From: Cereibacter changlensis JA139
GTDB lineage: Bacteria > Pseudomonadota > Alphaproteobacteria > Rhodobacterales > Rhodobacteraceae
Direction: 5' to 3'
Assembly (NCBI RefSeq): GCF_003034985.1
Contig: NZ_PZKG01000005.1
Coordinates: forward strand, 1-64,000
Length of the DNA: 64,000 nucleotides
Under the pieces are notes generated by a model. It did no database searches and was not told the DNA's origin. It was given only the letters and a program-made list of their open reading frames with translations. Shown in pieces: positions 1 through 7,578 of this stretch (positions are counted from its first letter, which is position 1; the number at the start of each line of letters is the position of its first letter). Made by a program: the position numbers and the translations under genes.

Positions 1-30
1 CCTGCCGCCCTCCGCTGGGACCTGCGAACA

Positions 31-56
31 AGGGGGCCGGAGCGATCCGGCCCCTT
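31..56 (+). terminator. Stem-loop, probable terminator of an upstream gene
   Basis: GGGGCCGG (33-40) pairs with CCGGCCCC (47-54) around a 6-nt loop, and outer A/T bases can extend the stem into TT at 55-56. There is no long T-run. It lies just before the stress promoter of the catalase-like gene and probably ends a transcript from outside the window. Confidence 0.5.
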
Positions 57-69
57 CCTAGTGGAGGCA

Positions 70-94
70 GGAACAGAGCGCGGAACCCTGCGTT
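70..94 (+). promoter_or_regulatory. EcfG-type general-stress promoter for the catalase-like gene
   Basis: GGAAC at 70-74 is followed after exactly 16 nt by CGTT at 91-94. This is the consensus known for alphaproteobacterial EcfG (sigma-EcfG/PhyR) promoters. A transcript starting about 7 nt downstream would have a leader of about 20 nt before the ATG at 121, which is a sensible distance. Confidence 0.7.
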
Positions 95-120
95 GAGAAG
101 GCCCCAACCCGGAGCCTCCG

Positions 121-1203
121 ATGATCCAAGAGCCCATCCGCTTCCACCACGGGCTGGAAAGCCCCGACGAGTCCGAGCCGCAGGTGACGGCCGACCTGAT
201 CGCGGCGCTGCAGCAGATCCTCGAGACCACCTCGGAAGATTACGGCCATGCCGTGCGCGCCGTCCATGCCAAGAGCCACGGGCTGATCGAAGCCGAACTG
301 ACGGTGCTCGACGGCCTCGCCCCCGAATATGCGCAGGGGCTCTTCGCCACGGCCGGCACGCATCCGGCGGTGATCCGGCTTTCGACCAATCCGGGCGACC
401 TTCTGGCCGACAGCATCTCGGTGCCGCGCGGGCTGGCGCTGAAGGTGCTCAAGGCGGAGGGCGAACGCCTGCCGGGCGCCGAGGGCGACACGCAGGATTT
501 CGTCATGGTCAACGGCCCCGTCTTCGTGGCGCCGGATGCCGAGACCTTCCTCGGCAGTCTCAAGCTGCTGGCCAAGACCACCGACCGCGCCGAATGGGCC
601 AAGAAGGCGCTTTCCGCCGTGTTGCGCGGCGCCGAGCGGGTGATCGAGGCCGCGGGCGGCGAGAGCGCCACGCTCAAGACCATGGGCGGTGCGCCTAACG
701 TGCATCCCCTTGGCGAGCGCTACTTCACCCAGACCGCCTATCGCTACGGCGATCATGTGGCCAAGCTGTCGCTGGTTCCGGTCTCGGCCAGTCTGACCCG
801 GCATGGCGGCGAGCGGATCGAGGTGGACGGGCGGCATGACGCGATCCGCGAGGATGTCGACCGGGCGATGCGCGAGGGGCCCGCGGAATGGGAACTGCGC
901 GTGCAGCTCTGCCGCGACGCCGAAGCGATGCCGATCGAAGACCCGACCGTGCTCTGGGACGAGGCGGAAAGCCCCTTCGTCACCGTGGCCCGCCTGCGCG
1001 CCGAGGCCCAGCCGGGCTGGAGCGAAGATCGCGCGGAACGCATCGACGAGGCCATGCGTTTCTCGCCCTGGACAGGGCTCGAGGCGCACCGCCCGCTCGG
1101 TTCGGTGAACCGGGTGCGCAAGGCGACCTACGAGGCATCGGCGGATTTCCGGTCCCGCTTCAACCGCTGCCCGATGCACGAGCCCAGCCAATTGGCCGGA
1201 TGA
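121..1203 (+). CDS. Catalase-family heme protein (small y4iL-like class)
   Basis: 360-residue protein resembling the short catalase-like group, not the 480-residue classical catalases. VHAKSHG near residue 49 resembles the distal-His segment of catalases, and the C-terminal stretch FSPWTGLEAHRPLGS followed by RVRKATYE is typical of this subgroup. No signal peptide is seen, so it should act in the cytoplasm, probably on peroxides; activity of these short forms is poorly established. The start follows a purine-rich GGAGCC stretch and sits about 20 nt after the predicted stress promoter start. A DJ-1/PfpI gene follows after 23 nt and is likely co-transcribed. Confidence 0.85.
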   Translation: MIQEPIRFHHGLESPDESEPQVTADLIAALQQILETTSEDYGHAVRAVHAKSHGLIEAELTVLDGLAPEYAQGLFATAGTHPAVIRLSTNPGDLLADSISVPRGLALKVLKAEGERLPGAEGDTQDFVMVNGPVFVAPDAETFLGSLKLLAKTTDRAEWAKKALSAVLRGAERVIEAAGGESATLKTMGGAPNVHPLGERYFTQTAYRYGDHVAKLSLVPVSASLTRHGGERIEVDGRHDAIREDVDRAMREGPAEWELRVQLCRDAEAMPIEDPTVLWDEAESPFVTVARLRAEAQPGWSEDRAERIDEAMRFSPWTGLEAHRPLGSVNRVRKATYEASADFRSRFNRCPMHEPSQLAG

Positions 1204-1226
1204 TCCGGCAATTTGAAAGGAAGACC

Positions 1227-1796
1227 ATGCAGCTCAGCAAGAAGACCATCGCCATCCTCATCGCCCCGCGCGGCACCGAGGAACCCGAATTCACCGCGCC
1301 GAAAAAGGCGCTGGAAGAGGCCGGGGCCACCGTGGTCGTCGTCGGCCTGAAGGCGGGTGAGGCGGAGACGGTGAACGGCGACCTCGATCCGGGCGGCAAG
1401 TACCGCGTCGACAAGACCGTCTCGGAGGTTTCGGCCGAGGAGTTCGACGGGCTGGTGATCCCCGGCGGGTCGGTCGGGGCCGACAGGCTGCGCGCCGACA
1501 CGGCGACGGTGCAGCTGATCCACGCCTTCTTCGCCCAGGGCAAGCCGGTGGGGGCGATCTGCCATGCGCCCTGGACGCTGGTCGAGGCCGATGTGCTGAA
1601 GGGGCGGATGCTGACCTCCTACCCTTCGGTGAAGACCGACATCCGTAACGCCGGCGGGACCTGGGTCGATCAGGAGGTGGTCACCGATCAGGGCCTCGTC
1701 ACCAGCCGCACGCCGAAGGATCTGCCGGCCTTCTGCGCCAAGCTGATCGAGGAGTTCGGCGAGGGCAAGCACAGGGGCCAGGCCCGCAGCGCCTGA
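1227..1796 (+). CDS. DJ-1/PfpI family protein (class I glutamine amidotransferase-like)
   Basis: 189-residue cytosolic protein. The nucleophile elbow AICHAPW places Cys112 next to His113, and an acidic residue is available in EPEF near residue 19, as in PfpI/YhbO-type proteins. Members are described as stress-induced proteases, deglycases or chaperones; which one applies here cannot be read from sequence. The ATG at 1227 is preceded by AAAGGA with good spacing. It sits directly after the catalase-like gene, consistent with a two-gene stress operon that ends at the stem-loop at 1821. Confidence 0.88.
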   Translation: MQLSKKTIAILIAPRGTEEPEFTAPKKALEEAGATVVVVGLKAGEAETVNGDLDPGGKYRVDKTVSEVSAEEFDGLVIPGGSVGADRLRADTATVQLIHAFFAQGKPVGAICHAPWTLVEADVLKGRMLTSYPSVKTDIRNAGGTWVDQEVVTDQGLVTSRTPKDLPAFCAKLIEEFGEGKHRGQARSA

Positions 1797-1820
1797 TCGC
1801 GGCGCCTGAACAGGTAGCGG

Positions 1821-1851
1821 AAGGGCGGCAGGTCACACCCGCCGCCCTTTT
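1821..1851 (+). terminator. Rho-independent terminator
   Basis: AAGGGCGGC (1821-1829) pairs with GCCGCCCTT (1841-1849) across an 11-nt loop and runs into TTTT (1848-1851). It ends the catalase-like/PfpI operon and, as an A-flanked stem on the other strand, may also stop the convergent SDR transcript. Confidence 0.8.
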
Positions 1852-1855
1852 CACA

Positions 1856-2713
1856 TCAGATGAACGGCTTGCCGCCGGTCACGGCGACAGTCGCGCCCGA
1901 GGTGTAGCTCGACCCCGGATCGGCCAGCATCACATAGGCCGAGGCCAGCTCGGCCGGTTGCCCGGGCCGCTTCATCGGCACCTGCATGCCGAAGTTTGAC
2001 ACCTTCTCTCCCGGCATGGTTGAGGGGATCAGCGGCGTCCAGATCGGCCCCGGCGCCACGCAATTGGCCCGGATGCCCTTTTCCGCCAGGAACTGCGCCA
2101 GCCCGCCGGTGAAGTTCTGGATCGCGCCCTTGGTCGTGGCATAGGCCAGCAGGCTCGGGCTCGGGCTGTCGGCATTGATCGAGGTGGTGTTGATGATCGA
2201 GCTGCCGGGCTTCATATGCGGAACGGCGGCCTTGGTCAGGTAGAACATCGCATGGATGTTGACCCGGAAGGTCAGCTCCCATTCCTCGTCGGAAATGTCG
2301 CCGACGTCGCCGAAGGTCGCCTGATGCGCGGCGTTGTTCACCAGGATGTCGATGCCGCCCAGTTCCTCCACCGCGCGGTCGATGATGGCGCGGCAATGGC
2401 TGGCGTGCTGGATGTCGCCGCTGACCAGCACGGCCTTGCGGCCGGCCTCCTCGACGAGCCGCGCGGTTTCCGCCGCATCCTTGTCCTCGGAGAGGTAGGA
2501 GATCAGCACGTCGGCCCCCTCGCGGGCGAAGGCGATGGCGACGGCGCGGCCGATGCCGCTGTCGGCGCCGGTGATCACCGCCTTCAGTCCGGAAAGCCTG
2601 CCGGAGCCCTTGTAGCTGTGCTCGCCATGGTCGGGGCGCGGCTGCATCGCGTCGGTGGCGCCGGGCATGGATTGCTGCTGTTCGCCGAAGGGCGGGGTGG
2701 GATGGTCGGTCAT
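1856..2713 (-). CDS. SDR-family oxidoreductase (YghA/GS39-like)
   Basis: 285 residues. The long N-terminal extension rich in Pro/Gln, then the cofactor motif TGADSGIGRA, NNAA, and the catalytic pair Tyr..Lys in YATTKGA, match the stress-associated YghA/general stress protein 39 branch of short-chain dehydrogenases. The ATG at 2713 was chosen because AAGGAG lies 8 nt upstream; in-frame sequence further upstream is promoter region. The substrate is unknown. It is divergent from a small membrane protein gene, and both have a GGAAC-N16-GGTT promoter-like element. Confidence 0.9.
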   Translation of the reverse strand: MTDHPTPPFGEQQQSMPGATDAMQPRPDHGEHSYKGSGRLSGLKAVITGADSGIGRAVAIAFAREGADVLISYLSEDKDAAETARLVEEAGRKAVLVSGDIQHASHCRAIIDRAVEELGGIDILVNNAAHQATFGDVGDISDEEWELTFRVNIHAMFYLTKAAVPHMKPGSSIINTTSINADSPSPSLLAYATTKGAIQNFTGGLAQFLAEKGIRANCVAPGPIWTPLIPSTMPGEKVSNFGMQVPMKRPGQPAELASAYVMLADPGSSYTSGATVAVTGGKPFI

Positions 2714-2739
2714 GGGGGTTCTCCTTGGTTGCGGGTCAG

Positions 2740-2764
2740 AACCAGCGGGGCCGGAGCATGTTCC
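2740..2764 (-). promoter_or_regulatory. EcfG-like promoter for the SDR gene
   Basis: On the minus strand GGAAC (2764-2760) and GGTT (2743-2740) are separated by 16 nt. The -10 differs from the consensus CGTT at one base. The implied leader before the ATG at 2713 is about 20 nt. Confidence 0.5.
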
Positions 2765-2786
2765 AGCCGTCGGCGGGACGGCGCCG

Positions 2787-2811
2787 GGAACGCGAAGGCC
2801 CGCCGGGGGTT
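2787..2811 (+). promoter_or_regulatory. EcfG-like promoter for the small membrane protein gene
   Basis: GGAAC (2787-2791) and GGTT (2808-2811) are separated by 16 nt, the same spacing and same one-base -10 variant as the divergent SDR promoter. The predicted start lies about 20 nt before the TTG start codon at 2839. Confidence 0.5.
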
Positions 2812-2838
2812 GGGAAGGCGGCAATCCGGAGGTCAGCC

Positions 2839-3027
2839 TTGCAGGTCTTTCCCACCTTCCTCGTCTCGTTCGGCCTCGCGCTCTATGCCGCGGCGATGAC
2901 CTTGCTGCACATCCTGCCCGTGCCGCACCTGCTGCTTCTGGCCGGGGCCGGCGGGCTGGCCTGGTTCTGCCTGCTGGTCAGCATCGTGCCCATCGTCGAA
3001 TGGACGCGCGAGCGGCTGCGCGGCTGA
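2839..3027 (+). CDS. Small two-helix membrane protein, unknown function
   Basis: 62 residues with two hydrophobic stretches (about residues 4-22 and 28-53) and a short basic tail WTRERLRG. I do not recognise a family. The TTG at 2839 was chosen because GGAGG (2828-2832) sits 6 nt upstream; earlier in-frame ATGs would begin inside the promoter. It is divergent from a stress-type SDR and shares the same promoter style, so an envelope-stress role is possible, but this is inference. Confidence 0.65.
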   Translation: MQVFPTFLVSFGLALYAAAMTLLHILPVPHLLLLAGAGGLAWFCLLVSIVPIVEWTRERLRG

Positions 3028-3138
3028 TCCGGTCGGCGCGTTCCACCGCCGCTGCGCCGGCGGGCAGAGGACGCCCGGAGGCGCTGCATTTCTGCGCAGG
3101 CGGTGGTCCGGAAAGATAATTGTATTTGTCCACTAAAT

Positions 3139-3154
3139 TTCGTTGAAAAACGAA
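3139..3154. promoter_or_regulatory. Inverted repeat in the marR promoter region
   Basis: TTCGTT (3139-3144) and AACGAA (3149-3154) form a perfect 6-bp inverted repeat around GAAA, inside an unusually AT-rich stretch (3115-3155). It lies about 65 nt before the MarR-family start and is a candidate autoregulatory operator. Confidence 0.4.
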
Positions 3155-3219
3155 TGCGTCTGTTCCAGCCTCACGGGCAGGGGACTCGCGACACCATGTC
3201 GCGGCGCGAAGGGGACGGC

Positions 3220-3714
3220 ATGAACATCCACGACACGTCGACGGCGGCGACGCATATCGACCATGTCGATCTCGACGTGCTGGAGAATGTGCTCAGCTTC
3301 TACATCCGCGTGCTGGACACTTCGGTGTCGCGCGATCTGGACGAGCGGCTGAAGAACCTCGAGGTCGCCAAGGGCAAGGGCAAGATCACCGCGCTGTTCC
3401 TGATCGACAGCCATCCCGGCATCCGGCCCTCGGTAGTGGCCGATCTGGCGATGCGCGACCGCTCGGCGATGGGCCGCATCCTCGACACGCTGGAGCAGCA
3501 GGGGCTGATCTTCCGCAAGGCCTCGCAGGAGGACAGCCGGGCGCAGGAGCTTTACATCACGCCGAAGGGGGCGGCGCTGGCGGTGAAGGTGCGCGAGATC
3601 GCCGTGCAGCAGTCGGAAGATTTTTTCGACAAGATCATCCCGCGCGACGAGCAGGAGGTGATGATGGGTATCCTGAAACGGGCCTACCGGCGGCTGCGGG
3701 AGAACCGGACATGA
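3220..3714 (+). CDS. MarR-family transcriptional regulator
   Basis: 164 residues with a central winged helix-turn-helix: PSVVADLAMRDRSAMGRILDTLEQQGL is the recognition region and is followed by the wing segment SQEDSRAQELYITPKG, which carries the usual Asp-Ser-Arg. The ATG at 3220 follows GAAGGGG; an earlier ATG at 3196 is possible. The stop overlaps the next SDR start (ATGA), so the regulator is the first gene of the catabolic/transport unit that runs to 12742 and probably controls it. The effector is unknown. Confidence 0.88.
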   Translation: MNIHDTSTAATHIDHVDLDVLENVLSFYIRVLDTSVSRDLDERLKNLEVAKGKGKITALFLIDSHPGIRPSVVADLAMRDRSAMGRILDTLEQQGLIFRKASQEDSRAQELYITPKGAALAVKVREIAVQQSEDFFDKIIPRDEQEVMMGILKRAYRRLRENRT

Positions 3715-4403
3715 TCGACAGGCGCGTGGCGCTGATCTCGGGCGCGAGCCGCGGCATCGGCGCCGCCATCGGCGAACGGCTGGTGCAGGAGGGCTGGGCG
3801 GTCTCGCTGGGAATGCGCCGGCCGCAGCAGCCGGTCTGGGGACTGGAGGCGCATCTGCAGGCCTATGAGGCGACCGGCGCGGAGGCAGAGGCCGACTGGG
3901 TCGCGGCGGCGCTGGAGCGCTTCGGCCGGATCGACGCGGTGGTGGCCAATGCCGGCATCATGCTGCCGAAATCGGTGATCAAGGCCAGCGGCGACGAGAT
4001 GCGGGCGATGCTGGAGGTCAACGTGCTGGCGCCGCAGCGGCTGGCGCAGGCGGCCTGGCCGGCGCTGAAAGCCAGTGGCCGGGGCAGGGTGGCGATCCTC
4101 GCCTCGCTGTCGGGCAAGCGGGTGAAATCCGCCCGGGCCGGGGCCTATGCCATGTCGAAATTTGCGGCCGTCGCCTTGGCGCATGGGCTGCGGCACGAAG
4201 GCTTCGAGCACGGCATCCGCGCCACGGCGATCTGCCCCGGCTTCGTCGCCACCGACATGGGCACATCGCTCAGCGACCGCCCGGCGGAGGCGATGACCGA
4301 CCCTGCGGATCTCGCCCGGATCGTGGCGATGATCCTCGACCTGCCGAACGAGGCGAGCGTCGCCGAATTCGCGGTGAACTGTCAGCTTGAGGAGAGTTTC
4401 TGA
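3711..4403 (+). CDS. SDR-family NAD(P)-dependent oxidoreductase
   Basis: 230 residues with the classical SDR features: SGASRGIGAAIG cofactor loop at residues 9-20, VANAG near 76, catalytic Ser in ILASLSG and YAMSKFA giving Tyr and Lys. The C-terminus is short. It is coupled by overlap with the MarR gene upstream and by TGATG with the FAD oxidase downstream. It probably handles the carbonyl or hydroxyl product or precursor of the flavoenzyme substrate; the actual substrate cannot be inferred. Confidence 0.88.
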   Translation: MIDRRVALISGASRGIGAAIGERLVQEGWAVSLGMRRPQQPVWGLEAHLQAYEATGAEAEADWVAAALERFGRIDAVVANAGIMLPKSVIKASGDEMRAMLEVNVLAPQRLAQAAWPALKASGRGRVAILASLSGKRVKSARAGAYAMSKFAAVALAHGLRHEGFEHGIRATAICPGFVATDMGTSLSDRPAEAMTDPADLARIVAMILDLPNEASVAEFAVNCQLEESF

Positions 4404-5734
4404 TGCCCGGCCCCTATGTCGTTCCCGTCCATGGCGATGCCGACCTGCCGCGCGAGGTCGATGTCGTGGTGATCGGCGGCGGCATCATCGGCTGCTCCAC
4501 CGCGCTCGAACTGGTGGAGAGCGGGCTGCGGGTCGCGCTTTGCGAGAAGGGCGGCATCGGCCGCGAGCAATCCAGCCGCAACTGGGGCTGGGTGCGGATC
4601 TCGCGCCGCGACCCGCGCGAGGTGCCGCTGATGGCGGAGGCGTTGCGCATCTGGTCGGGGCTCGACGCGCGATTGGGGCGCGACACAGGATATCGCCGGG
4701 CGGGGATCATGTTCACCTGCGCCGACGATCTGCAATTCGCGCAGCACGAGACCTGGAACCGGCATCTGGAGGGCTACCAGCTTGACAGCCGGATGCTGTC
4801 GGGGCGCGAGTTCAAGGAGATGTTTCCCGACAGCAACCTGCAGCTGAAGGGCGCGCTCTACACCGCCGCCGATGGGCGGGCCGAGCCGCAGAAGGCGGCC
4901 CCGGCCATCGCCGAGGCGGCGCGGGACAAGGGCGCGCATGTGCTGACCGAATGCGCGGTACGCGGGATCGAGACCTCGGGCGGCCGGATCAGCGGCGTGG
5001 TGACCGAGCGCGGCCCGATCGCCTGCAGCTCCGTCGTGCTGGCGGGGGGCGCGTGGTCGAGCCTCTTTGCCGGGAACCTCGGCATCGACTTCCCGCAGCT
5101 GAAGGTGATGAACTCGGTCCTCAGGACGAAACCGCTGGAGGGCGGGCCGGAGCAGGCGATCTGGCACAGCGACTTCGCCATCCGCAAGCGGCAGGACGGC
5201 GGCTATACCGTGGCTTCCGGGCACGAGAACATCGTCAACATCGTGCCGAAATCCTTCCGCTACGCCAAGGCCTTCCTGCCCGCGCTGCGCAAGGAGTGGC
5301 GCTCGCTGAACTTCCGCCTCGGGCTGCGCTTCGTCGACGAGGCGCGCATCGCCGACCGCTGGCAGATGGACGAGCCGAGCCCCTTCGAATACAACCGCGT
5401 GCTCGACCCAGTGCCGAGCAAGGCCTTGTCGAACAAGGCGCTGGCCGCCGCCTGCCGCGCTTTCCCGGCCTTCGCCAAGGCCGAGATCGCGCAACGCTGG
5501 GCCGGCTACATCGACGTGACGCCGGACGCCGTGCCGGTGATCTCGGCCATCGACCGGGTGCCGGGGTTCTTCATGGCCTCGGGCTTCTCCGGCCACGGCT
5601 TTGGCATCGGCCCGGCGGCGGGGCGGCTGATGGCCGACCTCGTCACCAACCGCACGCCGCTGGTCGATCCGACGGCCTTCCGCTTCAACCGTTTCACCGA
5701 CGGCTCGAAGATCGAGCTGATCAGCGGGTTCTGA
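4403..5734 (+). CDS. FAD-dependent amine/amino-acid oxidoreductase (DAO family)
   Basis: 443 residues. The N-terminal Rossmann motif VVIGGGIIGCSTALE (near residue 22) is followed by CEKGGIGREQSSRNWGWVR, a signature of sarcosine oxidase beta/glycine oxidase-like DAO proteins, and the C-terminal GFSGHGFGIGPAAGRLMAD contacts FAD in the family. Such enzymes oxidise secondary amines or amino acids to imines. No export signal is visible. The position directly before a peptide-type binding-protein gene suggests it degrades the imported substrate. Confidence 0.88.
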   Translation: MPGPYVVPVHGDADLPREVDVVVIGGGIIGCSTALELVESGLRVALCEKGGIGREQSSRNWGWVRISRRDPREVPLMAEALRIWSGLDARLGRDTGYRRAGIMFTCADDLQFAQHETWNRHLEGYQLDSRMLSGREFKEMFPDSNLQLKGALYTAADGRAEPQKAAPAIAEAARDKGAHVLTECAVRGIETSGGRISGVVTERGPIACSSVVLAGGAWSSLFAGNLGIDFPQLKVMNSVLRTKPLEGGPEQAIWHSDFAIRKRQDGGYTVASGHENIVNIVPKSFRYAKAFLPALRKEWRSLNFRLGLRFVDEARIADRWQMDEPSPFEYNRVLDPVPSKALSNKALAAACRAFPAFAKAEIAQRWAGYIDVTPDAVPVISAIDRVPGFFMASGFSGHGFGIGPAAGRLMADLVTNRTPLVDPTAFRFNRFTDGSKIELISGF

Positions 5735-5742
5735 CCCGCACC

Positions 5743-5766
5743 CCGGTCCGGCAACGCCCGGACCGG
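5743..5766. other. Stem-loop between FAD oxidase and binding-protein genes
   Basis: CCGGTCCGG (5743-5751) pairs perfectly over 9 bp with CCGGACCGG (5758-5766), with a 6-nt loop and no T-run. It may separate expression of the regulator/enzyme genes from that of the transporter. Confidence 0.55.
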
Positions 5767-5828
5767 CTCACCCGGACAGCGGCCAACAGAAGCCGCATCC
5801 AATCCACCGCAAGACAGGGAAAACCAAG

Positions 5829-7481
5829 ATGACCGAAGCCACCCGTTTCACCCCGACGCGCCGGCAGGCCTTGCTCCTGATGGGCGCGGCCGGCGTCACC
5901 ACGCTGGTCCCCTCGCTGTCCGGCCTCGGCGCCGCGCGCGCGCAGGAGACCCCGAGCGGACAGATCGTCGTCGGCTTCTCGCAGGAGCCGACGGTGTTCA
6001 ACCCGCACCTGCTGCATATCGAGGTCGACGAGGGCGTGCATTACGCCGTCTTCGATCCGCTGTTCGACGTGGACCCGGAGGGCAACTTCTATCCGCTGCT
6101 GGCGACCGAGGTTCCGACGGTCGAGAACGGCGGCATCTCGGCGGACGGGCTGAGCTGGAAGGTCACGCTGCGCGACGACGTGACATGGCATGACGGCACG
6201 CCCTTCACCGCCGAGGACGTGAAATTCACCCTGGAGCTGATGGTCGATCCCGATTTCCGCAGCTGGCGCCGCACCGGGCACGAGCATGTGCAGGAGCTGA
6301 CCGTGGTCTCGCCGACCGAGATCACCTGGAAGATGGCCAAGCCCTTCGCCCCTTATGCCTCGATCCTGGCCTCGACCTTCATCGTTCCGAAGCACGCCTT
6401 CGACGGCGTGGCCGACAAGAACGAGGCTCCGTTCAACTCGGCCCCGATCGGCACGGGGGCATTCAAGTGGAAGGAGCGGGTCGCGGGCGACCATATCGAG
6501 CTGGAGGCCAACACGGAGTATTTCGGCGACGGTCCCTATCTGGAACGGCTGGTGCTGAAATACATCCCCGACCTGACCGTGCTCTACACCCAGTTCAAGA
6601 CCGGCGACATCGACGTGGCCGGGCTGCAGTGGATCACCCCGGACAATTACGAAGAGGCGCAGACCCTCGAGGGCAAGGAGGTGCAGGTCGTCGGCACCGC
6701 CACCTTCGAGTCGCTGACCTTCAACATGGAGCGGCCCCAGTTCCAGGACCTGAAGGTGCGTCAGGCGCTGTATCACGCGCTGGACAAGCAGGCGATCATC
6801 GACGCGCTCTACTACGGCGTGCCGCAGCCGACCGAGACCTACATGCCGAAGGAGTCGTTCTACTACAACGCCGACCTGCCGAAGCACGAGTATGACCCGG
6901 AAAAGGCCAAGGCGCTGCTGGACGAGGCGGGCTGGGCGCCGGGCGCCGACGGCATCCGCGAAAAGGACGGGGTGCGGCTGGCCTTCACCAACTCCACCAC
7001 CTCGGGCAACCACCTGCGCGAGCAGGCGCAGCAGTTCTTCCAGCAGTCGTTCAAGGACATCGGGGTGGAGATGACCATCTCCAACCTGCCGCCCGCCGTC
7101 ATGTGGGGCGACTACTGGATGCTGTCGCAGTTCGACTCGGTCGTCGTGGGGCTGAACACGCTGACCGGGCCGGACCCGGACACCTCGGATTATTTCATGT
7201 CCACCTCCTCCGCCGCCAAGGGCGGGGCCGGGCAGAACACCTGGGTCTACCAGAACCCCGAGGTCGATGCGCTGCTGAAGCAGGGCGGCGAGCTGGTGTC
7301 GCCCGAGGAACGCCGCCCGATCTACCTGAAGATCCAGGAGATCATGCGCGCCGACCTGCCGTTCCTGCCGATCTTCCAATACGCGACGATCCGCGGCTGG
7401 AAAGAGGGCGTTACCGGCTACGAGGCCAACATCAACAACCGCATCGACACTTGGAACGTCCGCAGCTGGCGTTGGGCCTGA
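5829..7481 (+). CDS. Periplasmic peptide-type ABC substrate-binding protein (SBP family 5)
   Basis: 550 residues. The N-terminus TPTRRQALLLMGAAG followed by a hydrophobic stretch and AARAQE looks like a Tat signal peptide, cleaved near residue 38. The body has the family-5 layout with the PxxFNPHLLH start, DGLSWKVTLRDDVTWHDG and YHALDK motifs of DppA/OppA-like proteins. It should deliver a dipeptide, oligopeptide or similar ligand to the permeases encoded next. The ATG follows GGGAAAACCAAG. Two strong stem-loops after the stop probably keep its transcript level above that of the membrane genes. Confidence 0.92.
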   Translation: MTEATRFTPTRRQALLLMGAAGVTTLVPSLSGLGAARAQETPSGQIVVGFSQEPTVFNPHLLHIEVDEGVHYAVFDPLFDVDPEGNFYPLLATEVPTVENGGISADGLSWKVTLRDDVTWHDGTPFTAEDVKFTLELMVDPDFRSWRRTGHEHVQELTVVSPTEITWKMAKPFAPYASILASTFIVPKHAFDGVADKNEAPFNSAPIGTGAFKWKERVAGDHIELEANTEYFGDGPYLERLVLKYIPDLTVLYTQFKTGDIDVAGLQWITPDNYEEAQTLEGKEVQVVGTATFESLTFNMERPQFQDLKVRQALYHALDKQAIIDALYYGVPQPTETYMPKESFYYNADLPKHEYDPEKAKALLDEAGWAPGADGIREKDGVRLAFTNSTTSGNHLREQAQQFFQQSFKDIGVEMTISNLPPAVMWGDYWMLSQFDSVVVGLNTLTGPDPDTSDYFMSTSSAAKGGAGQNTWVYQNPEVDALLKQGGELVSPEERRPIYLKIQEIMRADLPFLPIFQYATIRGWKEGVTGYEANINNRIDTWNVRSWRWA

Positions 7482-7495
7482 CGCGGACCGTCCCG

Positions 7496-7556
7496 CGCGC
7501 CGGCTGACCCCCGGCGCGACCCTGCGCAGCCTCTGCCGCTCCCGCGGAGGCTGCGC
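7496..7556. other. Tandem strong stem-loops after the binding-protein gene
   Basis: The first hairpin pairs CGCGCCGG (7496-7503) with CCGGCGCG (7511-7518). The second pairs GCGCAGCCTC (7524-7533) with GAGGCTGCGC (7547-7556). Neither has a T-tail. They fill the gap between the binding-protein and permease genes, the position where mRNA-stabilising hairpins are known in ABC operons. Confidence 0.7.
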
Positions 7557-7578
7557 CCCCTGACTGCGAGGTGCCCCC

